From Notolepis coatsorum (taxonomy: Eukaryota; Chordata; Actinopteri; Aulopiformes; Paralepididae), in NCBI GenBank assembly GCA_963971535.1, contig OZ020589.1:49891192-49955191 (forward strand): DNA of 64,000 bases, given 5' to 3'. The notes under the pieces were generated by a model. It was not told the origin of the DNA, did not search any database, and was given only the letters and a program-made list of their open reading frames with translations. Shown piece by piece: positions 54,574 to 64,000 of this stretch. The position numbers and the translations under genes are program-made. Within the stretch, counting starts at the first letter, position 1. The number at the start of each line of letters is the position of its first letter.

Positions 54574-55705
54574 TTAACACTTTCAGAGCCGGCCGTGTTT
54601 TCCTTTTTACCCCCTTGAATGCCCATCAACCACGTCAATGTTAGCGTTAATATCGCCTAATCTATGTTTTAAATTATGGCTATGTGTCTAATCTGCCCGT
54701 CGCTTATCAATGACTCATTTTCCAGTCAACATTGTCGAAGCGGATTTTTTTTTATCGGTTTATTTCCGTTTGATAGCATTTTGAAAAGCCCTCGTTTTCA
54801 CGGAAAATAAAAATAATCCGTGATAAACGCCCTGTACTGGAATATTCTAGAACGTTGTAATTTTTCGGCCTATTTATGAATCGTTTTCAAATAAACGCTA
54901 GATTATCGATAGTGTAGTGGGCACTTACATGGACACTTACCTGGACGAGACATAATCCACCTACACTGTCACTTTAAGGACACGGGGCATTGTGGGTAGC
55001 TAGAGCGGCCATATTAACGCTTGGCTTGGTTTGTTGTGGTATCCATGGCTATGCTAATAAATGATGCACACTGATGTGTGGTCAAAGAAACTTCATTCTC
55101 TTTGGTCGTGATTTCCCGTCTCCTACAATAGTATATGTGTACGTATGCACGCTGATGCCGCAAGCTGAAAATCGATTATCTTAGTTCCTGATCGCTCGCA
55201 CAGCCAAACAGCCATATCACACATAGGGGAAAAGCTTATATCTCCGTGAAAACATGTCTGACTGGTAAAATAGATTCCTTACCTGAGATCAGATGGTATC
55301 CAAAAAGATTATTCCAATTCCTGATCGCCATTCCAAAAATCTATCCTTTTATTGATCCAATGCTACGTACTGTAAAGACATATTACACGCTGTTCTGATG
55401 GTCCACAATGACTCCGAGCATCTCGGGGTACATGCGTGAGAAATAAAATGTGGATTCCGGAGTTTTTTTTTCTCATCCATTTTCATTGAGTCCATTCCAA
55501 AAGGGTGCATTACCATCTGGGAGACGATAGGGGGCGCTTTTTTCACATCTGAGCGCCTGGTGGGGCTGGTTTCCCAACGGTAGACTCGTTGATGAAATAT
55601 GAATTCAGATCGCTAATAAAAGAAATTCACGCTAATTGTCGTGGTGGGCATTCAGGGGCGGGCTGCTAACACGTGTTATGTCGTTTTGGGCATTCAAAGT
55701 GTTAA
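54574..55705. mobile_element. piggyBac-like TTAA element I (with a solo LTR)
   Basis: TTAA plus CACTTTCAGAGCC on the left; GGGCATTCAAAGTG plus TTAA (55,702-55,705) on the right. Removing 1,128 bp rejoins PLE GNLF to KQTIKKHWHLL in frame. A solo LTR at 54,913-55,127 interrupts it. The interior matches element D and, reversed, element M. Confidence 0.9.
54913..55127 (+). mobile_element. Short solo LTR (215 bp), family 4
   Basis: TGTAGTGGGCAC ... GTCTCCTACA with a 4-bp TSD ATAG (54,909-54,912 and 55,128-55,131). AATAAA lies near 55,060. Elements D and M lack this insert at the same place (GATTATCGATAGTATATGTG), which confirms the boundaries. Confidence 0.85.
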
Positions 55706-55971
55706 ACAAACTATTAAAAAACATTGGCATCTTCTCAGTTCTGATCCAACAGTGGATAAATCTTTTCAGATCCCCCCTAGACTAGTCTACAGGAGAGCAC
55801 ATAACATCAGAGACATTGTGGTTAAATTAGACCTGCCTCCTAATAAAAACAACATTTTTTAGATGACCTGCCAGGTGGAAACCGATGTGGTTTGTGTGCT
55901 CAGTGTCACTTTACAGAAATTTTTTTTCTATCACCCATCAACATGTAAAACTACCAATGTAATCTATATGC
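55706..55971 (+). pseudogene. PLE zinc motif and start of GIY-YIG nuclease
   Basis: KKHWHLLSSDP and PPRLVYRRAHNIRDIVVK are followed, after a frame change near 55.86 kb, by CGLCAQC and TTNVIYML. These are the PLE cysteine motif and the first strand of the GIY-YIG endonuclease that nicks target DNA. The domain is cut off by TTAA element J, and the remainder was not found to the right. Confidence 0.8.
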
Positions 55972-56395
55972 TTAACACTTTGAGTGCCAGCCACGAGAAA
56001 TCTTGTTATTTCATGCCATGCGTTGAGTGCCAACGACGAGAAATCTAGTTTTTTTAATCGTTATTTTTTTTATTAGCGATTTCCATAAATGTTTCATCAA
56101 TCTAGCCTCACGTTACCACTGGGACTCTCTCTGAGCTCAAACAGGGAAAATACCGCCCCCTATCGTCTCTCCGGCATCGGCATTAACCTGGAACCCACAA
56201 GGCAAGCGAGGCAGAGGAAGACCCCAAAACACCTGGAGAAGAGACACTGAGCAGGAACGATTGACGTGGAAACAGCTGGAGAGGATGGCGCAAGACAGAC
56301 AGGGGTGGAAACTTTTCATCAATGGCCTATGTTCTGAAAGGAATAAAAGGCCTAATTCATTAATTCATTCATCGTCTCTCCGGATGGTATTGTGT
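55972..56395. mobile_element. piggyBac-like TTAA element J, right end missing
   Basis: TTAA plus CACTTTGAGTGCCAGCCACG. The interior CGCCCCCTATCGTCTC matches elements D, I and M. It contains a LINE fragment (56,175-56,370) and stops matching the family about 10 bp after it. No right terminus was found. Confidence 0.7.
56175..56370 (+). mobile_element. LINE 3' fragment in element J
   Basis: 13-bp TSD ATCGTCTCTCCGG (56,162-56,174 and 56,371-56,383). Plus strand reads RGRGRPQNTWRRDTEQE and LERMAQDRQGWKLF, with an ATTC-repeat tail. Same LINE type as 50.4 kb. Confidence 0.87.
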
Positions 56396-57415
56396 AACCC
56401 ATGTTTCAGATTCATAACTATTTAGTTATAGGAACATAAATAGTTAATGCCATTGAATAAGAACATAAATAGTTAATACTATTGTGTAAGAACATAAATA
56501 GTTATGGTTATCGGGTCATATGTATATTCATATGAGATTAGCAACGTTTGACCAAATCCTTGAATTGCCTCACTGCCCTTTAAATTACCTCATGACGCGA
56601 GATAGGTTGGATACTGAAATGAACTAGCACCACGAAATAAGCTCAATTTGGTTAAATGAAAACTAGAAAGAAACCATTTCAGAAGTACTTATAATTGTAT
56701 TGATATGCTGTACGATAAGAACATGGTCTATACATTTTGACTGCTTTTGAGAGTTTAATATGGAATGTGAGGAATGTTCCCATATGCTAGCACACTTTAG
56801 CCTAACTTAGCATAAGACAGATGGATATTCCCACGTGCTGTGATAAGGTAGCCTACTTTAGCTTAGCATAGCTAAAAGTAGCCTGATTGATTATTCATTC
56901 TAAAAGCAATGAAAAGATGATGAAACGATAAAAGATGGTAAATTGCTTTTATTTTCTGAATGCCTGTATAACGCAGGCCAGGTTTTTCTAGCACCCCGTT
57001 CCACCCCCGGGAAGAAGTTCCCAGGAGTCCAGGCCGACCACCATTCACCACGTGTGCCTACGCGGGACGAGGCAGTGTGCCGGGCCGACACAAGATGGTG
57101 AGCCAACCCACTGAACCTCAGATCTAGATCAAGGTTATGCCGGCTTGATCTGATTACCCCTGTTGCCTCAACACCTGTTGCCTCAACAGCCTGGTAGGAT
57201 TGTGAAATTGCCTTCCTCATTCCCAGTGAGGAGGTGGATCAGGAATTAACTAACTAATTGAACTTGAGTCACAAGAACTTCCAAGGACCATCATATCCTT
57301 TTCTATGACACAAACTGATTGAACGAGAACACAAGGACTTCCAAGGGCTTCGACCCTGTTTCACCTTTTGTATTTTGATATTGTATTTTGTATTTGATTG
57401 ATGCACATTGTATAT
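56396..57415. other. No recognisable gene
   Basis: Begins TGTAACCCATG and has AACATAAATAGTTA repeated three times near 56.43-56.51 kb. Possibly LTR-derived, but I found no matching end. The antisense frame at 56.9-57.2 kb has no family features. Confidence 0.45.
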
Positions 57416-57870
57416 ATGGGTACTGATGTTTCTCCTATAAAAAGGGAGAGTTAAAGGGTAAATGCACCCAGTAAGATACTTGAGCCACTGATATGTCTCC
57501 TATAAGAAGGGAGAGTTAAAGGGTAAATGCACCCAGTAAGATACTTGAACCACTGATATTTCTCCTATAAGAGGGAGAGTTAAAGGGTAAATGCACCCAA
57601 TAAGATACCTGAACTACTGATGTTCTCCTGTAAAGAGGACGAGTTAAAGGGTCAATGTACCCAGTAAGATACTTGAATCTCACTGATAACATATTGATTA
57701 TAGTTGAATCACTGGTGGTTCTTCTGTAAAGAAAGATGGTTTAAAGGGTCATTCCACCTGAAAAGGTATTTGCATTCCTATAACCTTGAATATTTCTATT
57801 GGTACTTTGTTCGTATTACACCTGCAAAGGAAGAGTTTAAAGGGTCATTTCACCTAATAAGGTACTTGCA
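57416..57870 (+). repeat. ~70-bp tandem repeat, decaying to the right
   Basis: Units with TCTCCTATAA, GAGAGTTAAAGGGTAAATGC and ACCCAGTAAGATACTTGA occur about four times to 57,680. Two or three degenerate units (TTTAAAGGGTCATTYCACCT) follow to about 57,870. Confidence 0.85.
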
Positions 57871-58032
57871 TTCCCTGCACACTTAAAGGTTTAAATTAAT
57901 GTTTAAACACTTATCTATTGAAATGATAAACTGATATAGAGTTTACTGAACGATAAACTATTATAGTTTACTGATCTGCAATTGCAGAAGAAAGATAATG
58001 AGTTACTCACGAAAAAGGGATACATCTAATGT

Positions 58033-59696
58033 TGTGAGGGCTGGGTAAGGACTGCATGCTGTCCAACGAGGGGGTGTGCCGAACATTCTACTTCACGCAC
58101 CTGAGAGGAGTTTGCAATCAGCTCGTTGGGAGAGTACAAGTATTGCAGACTCCCTTCCACTCATTGCCAGGTCGTTGTGTATCCTACCATCAACCGCCGC
58201 GCTCCTGGTGAGACATCGTCTTCGCTCTCTATAATCCCATGGGAGGATTTCCTATGTTCTCACTGGGAGACGTTGTGCCTTCCATTGCTACCATCTACCG
58301 CCGCGTCTCTGGGTGAGACGTCGTGCCATCTACTGCCCTACTCTCTCTCCGTGGGCCTCGTTCCTGGTGTGAGACGTCGTGCCTTCCGTTGCTACCATCT
58401 ACCGCCGCGTCTCTGGGTGAGACGTTGTGCCATCTACTGCCCTACTCTCTCTCCGTGGGCCTCGTTCCTGGTGTGAGACATCGTCATCGCTCTCAATGTT
58501 TCCACGAGAGGATTCCTATGATCTCACTCCTTTTCCGTGGGTCCCGTTTGCCGAGTTGCACGTCGGCAGTGTTCTGTGGTGTGAGGCATTGACATTGCTC
58601 TCTAGGCTTCCACGGAGGATGCCTATGTTTCTCACTCCGTTTTCATGGACCCCATTTGCTGTGTTGCCTGTCGGCAAGTGTGGTCTCTAGAAGATTCACC
58701 TGTGTATTTTGAGTTCTCCCTTAACACTTTGAATGCCCATCACGAGATTACTCGTGTTATCAGCCCGCCCCCTGAATAGCGATCTGAATTCATATTTCAT
58801 CAACCGAGTCTACTGTTGGTAAACCAGCCCCACAGATGTGAAAAAGCGCCCCTATCGTCTCCCAGATGGTAATGCACCCTTTTGGATTGGACTCAATGAA
58901 AATGGATGAGAAAAAGAAAATCCGGAATTCACATTTTACTTCTCACGCATGTAACCGGAGCCGATCAGATTCATTGTGGACCCTCAGCACAGCGTGTAAT
59001 ATGTGTTTTACAGTATACGCGTTGGATCAATAAAAGGATAGATTTTTGGAATGGAATTGGAATAATCCATTTGGATACCATCTGATCTCAGGTAAGGAAT
59101 CTATTTGACCAGTCTTAGGATAATCAGACCCGTTTTCACGGAGATATAAGCTTTTCCCCTATATGTGATATGGTTGTTTGACTGTGCGAGCGATCAGGAA
59201 CTAAGAGAATCGATTTTCATCTTGCGGCACCAGCGTGCATACGTACACATATACTATCGATAATCTAGCGTTTATTTGAAAACTATTCATAAATAGGCCG
59301 AAAAATGACAACGTTCTAGAATATTACAGTACAGGGCGTTTATCACAGATTTTTTCCCCCTTGAAAACGAGGGCTTTTCAAAATGCTATAAAACGGAAAT
59401 GAACCGATAAAAAAACAATCCGCTTTGACAATGTTGACTGGAAGATTAGTCATTGATAAGCGACGGGCAGATTAGACACATAGCCATAATTTTAAACATA
59501 GATTAGGCGATATTAATGCTAACATTGAAGTGGATGGTGGGCATTCAAGCACTAAATGTGCGCCCCCTGCTGGGCACTGAAAGTGTTAAAGGGACAGTGC
59601 CGCTTTTTTTGTTGTGAATAAATTATGCCCTTGTTTTGGCTAACTCTGATTACCTGTCTGTGTCGTGCAATTGGGGTCGCATTACAATCCCTAACA
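58033..59696 (+). mobile_element. Solo LTR, family 1 copy B
   Basis: TGTGAGGGCTGG ... CAATCCCTAACA with exact 5-bp TSD AATGT (58,028-58,032 and 59,697-59,701). Shares ends and body with 10,756-12,431. Carries TTAA element M; about 795 bp without it. A GTGAGACGTCGTGCC-containing block of about 104 bp is duplicated at about 58.31-58.46 kb. The frames at 58.1-58.7 kb come from these repeats. Confidence 0.9.
58721..59589. mobile_element. piggyBac-like TTAA element M
   Basis: TTAA plus CACTTTGAATGCCCATCAC on the left; GGGCACTGAAAGTG plus TTAA (59,586-59,589) on the right. Opposite orientation to elements D and I. Its left end is nearly the whole of the 56-bp element H. Its position within the LTR differs from that of element A in the other LTR copy. 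Confidence 0.88.
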
Positions 59697-59925
59697 AATG
59701 TCCAACTTTAAATCTAGCTTTTAGCTAGTGTAACTGTGGCCATTATATGGTTTCATCATTTATATGTTATTTCAGTTTGTAAGTGTAATATTTGAGAATG
59801 TATTTATGTTTCATTTCTTATTTTCTTTATTATTTAATTTGCTACAATTTATAATATATTCATTTTGACGTCTGGTCATATATGGTGTCCCGTTAGGCTG
59901 CTGTCGCGTTTTTACCTTTGGGACT

Positions 59926-60019
59926 GATTAAGACACCTGCGAGCAAGCGGCAGGGATGGTCTGAGACTAGGACTGATTAAGACACCTGCGAGCAAGCGGC
60001 AGGAATGGTCCGAGACGAG
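59926..60019 (+). repeat. 47-bp direct duplication
   Basis: GACTGATTAAGACACCTGCG plus AGCAAGCGGCAGG occurs twice in tandem, ending GGTCTGAGAC and GGTCCGAGAC. Confidence 0.85.
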
Positions 60020-61990
60020 TTGTACAAGCTCTCTAAACTCTAAGAGTGTACCACTATGTGTAGTGTACCACTATCAAGACTGTTACCAAGAACAGAAGAA
60101 TAAGACCCCTTTTTATGTAGCATGCAGCCAACGAGGTATTTAATGTTTGTTTGTATTTTGCTTTTCTGATGTGTTGTTTTCATACCGTGTATATTATTGT
60201 TTGTGTTGACCTGACGCAACGTATGTTTCTGTTTAAGGTCAATAACACACATTTAGTTGTTTATTTTACATAATTTTGCCTTATTGCATCCATAAATGTG
60301 CATATATTTAATGGGGAAGTGCCTCATTTGCATATATAAACATACATTTCAGAAAACTTGCAATATATTTTTTCTTAGTTTATATGTACATAACAAATTG
60401 GGAAAGTTTCATAGTGATATCTATTCAAATAGTTTTTGCCTATTAGGGGGTACTACACTGTACTACACTGTTTGTAGCCTGTGTGTAGTTCTGTTCAGTT
60501 CAATAACATCATTATTATTATTATTCAGTTATCAGACATGTGTTTAGGTTGTCTATTACTAATGGTTTGATTAGGTATTGTGTTTGTAAATATCGGTTTA
60601 AAAAAAAAGTATGGCATTTTACAATACAGAACTTTGAATGCGTTTTCCCAAAAATGAGTTTTAAGAGTTTTTCCTCATACTCTGAGCCAGAAATCTCCAC
60701 TTCAGTAGCACTCACATACACCAAACCTTCCAGTTCTATTCATATCTATGTTCTGAAGGTATTTACAGAAGGGTTTGTTGATATCGCATTCATACCCTGA
60801 TTTATATCACATTTTATTTCTAAAAACATGGCGAAATATGGAATTTTACCATAAAAATGGACTGAATGGAGTATTTTCTGATTCATGGAGTGATAAAAAG
60901 AGATATCCAAAATCCCCTCTGTAATAACCTTTGGCTCTAATATGTCAACAAAATGAAACTATAATTTTGAAAATGGCTTTATCCAATGTTCAGATTTCTG
61001 TCCTGGAATTATATGCAAATTAGTGCATATTTAAGTAGATCATGCCTCATTTGCATATTCCAACATACAATTTCAGAAAACTTGCAATACAAAAAAGTCT
61101 TGTCTTAATATAAGTAATCAACTGGGGAAGTTTCATTGTGATATCTATTAGTAAAAATGTTTACCCTATTCACCTGCAGTGTCTCCCCTTAAGTTTTCAC
61201 GGTGGATTGGAGGACCAAGCCTTTAATAAACCCGTCGAAAGGAAACCACTTGTGTCTGCAGTGCTTGGAAGGAGTTATAGTGAAAACTCGACTGTTCATC
61301 GATGCAAGTGGGCGATGAAGCAAGTCCAAGTTTAAGGCCGGCGTCCAGCGGACCTTCCCCGACAATTGTTTGCTGCGCTGCCTGCGCGCCGACATCAAAG
61401 GACAGATGAGTCACAAACAATACGCACTACACGCATAAACACAAAGAAGTAAGAAGATGCACACAGTATAATGAGCAGCGTTTCAAGATAAAGCCATAAA
61501 GGACTTGGACATTATAAGTTAAGAGTGGTCAGGTCAAGAAGAGTGCTTTGTAAACGTTTCTATAATATATTTGACTGTGAATTCTAATTACTGTGGTGTG
61601 CGTGCTAAAACGTTTTGACTTATTTGCCTATATAATTTAACTGAAGCTAACCATTTGTACACACATTAAGGTGTCAACGTTAAAGTATAAATATGTTTTC
61701 TGATTGAACACCCATTTCTAATTTAAAGTGTGTTTTGGAAATTATAACCTATAAAAAGCATGTATAATTTATAGGTGAAGGCTATTATTGGCATTTAATA
61801 TTTATGTTCCTAAGTGTTCTGAAGTGCTTAATATATATGTGGAGGTTATTTTGAAAGCCAATTGAATTAAGCAATTTGATTTGTTCGGAGAGTACTGCAT
61901 TTAATTCAAATTTGAGTACAACACATATTAAAGGTTTAAAGGTGTATTTACTATTTTTTCTTTACAAATTTTGGTCAATTTAAAGTAGTG
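60020..61990. other. Non-coding; ~145-bp segment repeated 715 bp apart
   Basis: CCTCATTTGCATAT, TTCAGAAAACTTGCAATA and GTGATATCTATT occur at about 60,320-60,440 and again at 61,047-61,160. The stretch lies upstream of the BEL/Pao gag and may contain its 5' LTR and leader. I could not place an LTR edge or primer site. Confidence 0.45.
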
Positions 61991-62153
61991 ATTTACAAAG
62001 ACAGAGCCAATTAGGCCTGCAATTGAAGTAGGGGACAGTGTTAGGGATAGTGCAAATTCCCAAGACCGACCTGAAGAAGGTCATGTAGAAGCCCAGCAAG
62101 AGGTACCAAAACGATCTCAAAGAACCAGAACTCTAACAGAGAAGGGTAAAGCA

Positions 62154-64000
62154 ATGCAGGAGGATAAGATCAAAGCGCTGCAACAAAGATTTAATTACAT
62201 TTACAATAAATGGAGGACACAAGTTAAATCTTCTAAAGGTCCGTTATCACAATCAACAGAACATTTGTCTGATGAGCTGCTTACTGATATCATTACATAT
62301 GTCACAGGTCTTTCTAATGATGTGCAGCATATTTATGATGAACTACGTGACATCTCAACTCCAGACCAGGACACACGTCTAAGAGTGGATCTGTGTGCAG
62401 GGATTTCTGAGATAATTGTATCCAGAGCCACATTTAGACTGGGGGGAAGTGTGTTAGAAGAAGGAGAGAAAGAGTGGCCAGAAGCAGGCTCTCTCTTTGA
62501 CTCAAGCGCCTATAAATCTGGTTCTGCCACTTCTTCCAGGAAAAGCGCCTATAAATCTGGTTCTGCCACTTCTTCCAGGAAAGGCACCTCAGTGCATTCA
62601 AGCAGTTCTTCTGTAAAGCGACGAGATGCTGTCGCTGATGCTGCTGCAAGCCAAGCTGTTCTGGAAGTGTTAAAAGAACAATTGGAAATGCAGTGCCTAG
62701 AAGCAGAAGCTAAAAAGAAGATAGCTGAGCAAGAGGCAGCAGGCATAAAGCGTAGTTTAGAGCGTCGTTTAGAACAAGAGGAAGAGGAAGCTAAAATTAA
62801 AGCTCAACTGGAAGAAGAACATGGAGCTATACAAAGGACTCTGGAGGAAAAGCGGAGAAAGATACAGCATTTGGAGGCAGTGAAAGGTCTTAATGCAGCA
62901 CGAGCAAGAATTCTTGTGTACGATCAAGTGGAGGCCACAGAAGAAGAGCGGAAAGACGTACTAGAACATGAGAGGGTAGCAGACAACAAAGTGCCTGCTC
63001 CCACAAGTCCTCTGTCCCTGTATACGTCTCCCGTACCACAAGTTGTGACCACCTCCTCAAATGACAGTACAGCAGAGCTTGTTAAGATGCTGGCAGGTGC
63101 TTTGAGTGTCAACAGAATTCCAATCCCTGAACCTTCATTATTCAGTGGGGACCCATTGAAATACAATGACTGGAAACTTTCCTTTGAAATACTGATTGAT
63201 CAGAAGAGCATTGAAGACAAGGAGAAGATATACTACCTCCGTAGGTATGTAAGTGGACAAGCTAAGAAAGCACTTGATGGCTATTTCTTACTCGGAACCA
63301 AATCTGCCTATGTTGCAGCATGGAAGATTTTGGAGGAGAGATATGGAAATCCATTTACAATAGCAAAAGCATACAAAGACAAGCTCCAAGCATGGCCCAA
63401 GATGGGATCTAAGGACAGCTTTGAGCTCAGAGAGTTTGCAGACTTTCTCAGGAGTTGCGAGGCTGCCATGGTCAACATCAAGGCATTGGACATTTTAAAT
63501 TACTGTAATGAAAACAGGAAAATTCTTTTAAAGTTGCCTGATTGGCTAACAGCGAGATGGAACAGGATGGTTATCCAAGAAGAAGAAGAGCGTAACCAAT
63601 TCCCCTCCTTCAGCCAATTTGCAAAGTTTCTGACAAGAGAAGCGAAAATTGCCTGCAACCCTGTTACATCACTACAGTCACTGAAACAAGGTGAGACTGA
63701 AAAACCAAAAAGCCCAAGATATCAAAGCTTTGAAGCAAAGGCACTGACCACATGTTCCAATGAAAAGACTGTCATCATAACATGTATTTTCTGTGAGAAG
63801 TCAGGGCATACTTTGCATGAATGCAGGACGTTCATGGAGAAAACTGTTTCAGACAGAGTCAAGTTTGTTCAAACCGGAAAGCTATGTTTTGGTTGTCTCA
63901 AGTCTGGTCACTACTCAAAGAGCTGCAACAGTAGGAATGTGTGCGACGTGTGCCACAAGCAACATCCTACATGTCTGCATGAGGAGCGAGCCAAAGAAGG
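62154..64000 (+). CDS. BEL/Pao retrotransposon gag, open to window end
   Basis: Gag would form the particle that packages retrotransposon RNA. The frame is open from 61,992 to the last base; the first ATG is at 62,154. An acidic/coiled middle region at about 62.65-62.95 kb (EEEEAKIKAQLEEE) precedes a DUF1759-like region: IPEPSLFSGDPLKYNDWKLS and LREFADFLRSCEAAM. Two CX2CX4HX4C knuckles follow: CIFCEKSGHTLHEC and CFGCLKSGHYSKSC. A 39-bp duplication gives AYKSGSATSSRK twice near 62.51-62.58 kb. No stop or frameshift is visible over about 615 codons, so this may be a fairly young copy. Protease and RT would lie beyond the window. Confidence 0.88.
   Translation, partial: MQEDKIKALQQRFNYIYNKWRTQVKSSKGPLSQSTEHLSDELLTDIITYVTGLSNDVQHIYDELRDISTPDQDTRLRVDLCAGISEIIVSRATFRLGGSVLEEGEKEWPEAGSLFDSSAYKSGSATSSRKSAYKSGSATSSRKGTSVHSSSSSVKRRDAVADAAASQAVLEVLKEQLEMQCLEAEAKKKIAEQEAAGIKRSLERRLEQEEEEAKIKAQLEEEHGAIQRTLEEKRRKIQHLEAVKGLNAARARILVYDQVEATEEERKDVLEHERVADNKVPAPTSPLSLYTSPVPQVVTTSSNDSTAELVKMLAGALSVNRIPIPEPSLFSGDPLKYNDWKLSFEILIDQKSIEDKEKIYYLRRYVSGQAKKALDGYFLLGTKSAYVAAWKILEERYGNPFTIAKAYKDKLQAWPKMGSKDSFELREFADFLRSCEAAMVNIKALDILNYCNENRKILLKLPDWLTARWNRMVIQEEEERNQFPSFSQFAKFLTREAKIACNPVTSLQSLKQGETEKPKSPRYQSFEAKALTTCSNEKTVIITCIFCEKSGHTLHECRTFMEKTVSDRVKFVQTGKLCFGCLKSGHYSKSCNSRNVCDVCHKQHPTCLHEERAKE

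Larger units (their letters stand above)
47963..55971 (+). mobile_element. Penelope-like element (PLE), multiply interrupted
   Basis: Six coding blocks in order along the plus strand: an upstream region, the N-terminal region, the pre-RT region, RT, linker, and the start of GIY-YIG. They are separated by a solo LTR, TTAA elements, a LINE fragment, two hATs (one containing a third) and another TTAA element. The PLE ends at TTAA 55,972 inside the GIY-YIG domain. The host frame rejoins when inserts at 50,435, 51,599, 53,463 and 54,578 are removed with one TSD each. Confidence 0.85.

Noticed and set aside
57416..57870. CRISPR-like array of spaced repeats
   Set aside because: It is a decaying ~70-bp tandem repeat with no unique spacers, in an evident animal genome; the same applies to 39.0 kb and 0.1 kb.
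58126..58690. Three overlapping frames with repeated LSVGLVPGV-type segments
   Set aside because: Internal duplications of the second solo LTR, read in several phases.

Overview
The window looks like repeat-saturated, non-coding nuclear DNA of a teleost fish. The evidence is the repeat content: Rex1-type and L2-type LINEs with typical fish 3' tails, an L1/Tx1-like LINE, a Penelope-like element (PLE), a BEL/Pao gag, many hAT elements with 8-bp target-site duplications (TSDs), a piggyBac-like family in TTAA sites, tRNA-derived SINEs and abundant microsatellites. I found no convincing host protein gene, no intact tRNA or rRNA gene, no CRISPR array and nothing bacterial. Every long reading frame I could identify belongs to a transposable element, is antisense to one, or runs through low-complexity DNA.

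Layout. 0.1-4.3 kb: a 110-bp tandem array, a candidate long LTR and a fold-back with a tRNA-like segment. 4.5-10.5 kb: a Rex1 LINE split by a hAT, which holds a second hAT with a broken transposase. 10.5-12.5 kb: an L2 remnant split by a solo LTR that carries a piggyBac-like MITE. 12.5-17.7 kb: a BED-finger hAT split by an L2 and by another solo LTR. 19.2-21.8 kb: a TTAA element split by an L2, itself split by a second TTAA element. 22.2-29.9 kb: a near full-length L1 with 16-bp TSDs, split by a second Rex1. 30.4-38.6 kb: TTAA elements, a hAT, a fold-back MITE, and a miniature LTR-LTR element (35.9-36.4 kb) whose repeats contain a tRNA-Asp-like sequence. 37.4-46.2 kb: two full-length copies of one SINE, a Charlie-like hAT, a 56-bp MITE and several copies of a short repeat (X). 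46.2-56.4 kb: a PLE broken by at least seven insertions. 58.0-59.7 kb: a second solo LTR of the 10.7-kb family. 62.1 kb to the end: an open BEL/Pao gag frame leaving the window.

The main result is a readable nesting history. Many insertions have exact TSDs, and for several, removing the element plus one TSD rejoins the host element's reading frame (three in the PLE, one in the L1, one in an L2). That fixes boundaries and relative ages. The best candidate for something little described is the miniature LTR element at 35,896-36,385. It has TG...CA repeats, a TGG primer-site-like start, a purine tract, and tRNA-like A and B boxes inside each repeat.

All coordinates were read by eye without alignment software. 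Boundaries supported by TSDs should be good to a base or two; others are approximate.
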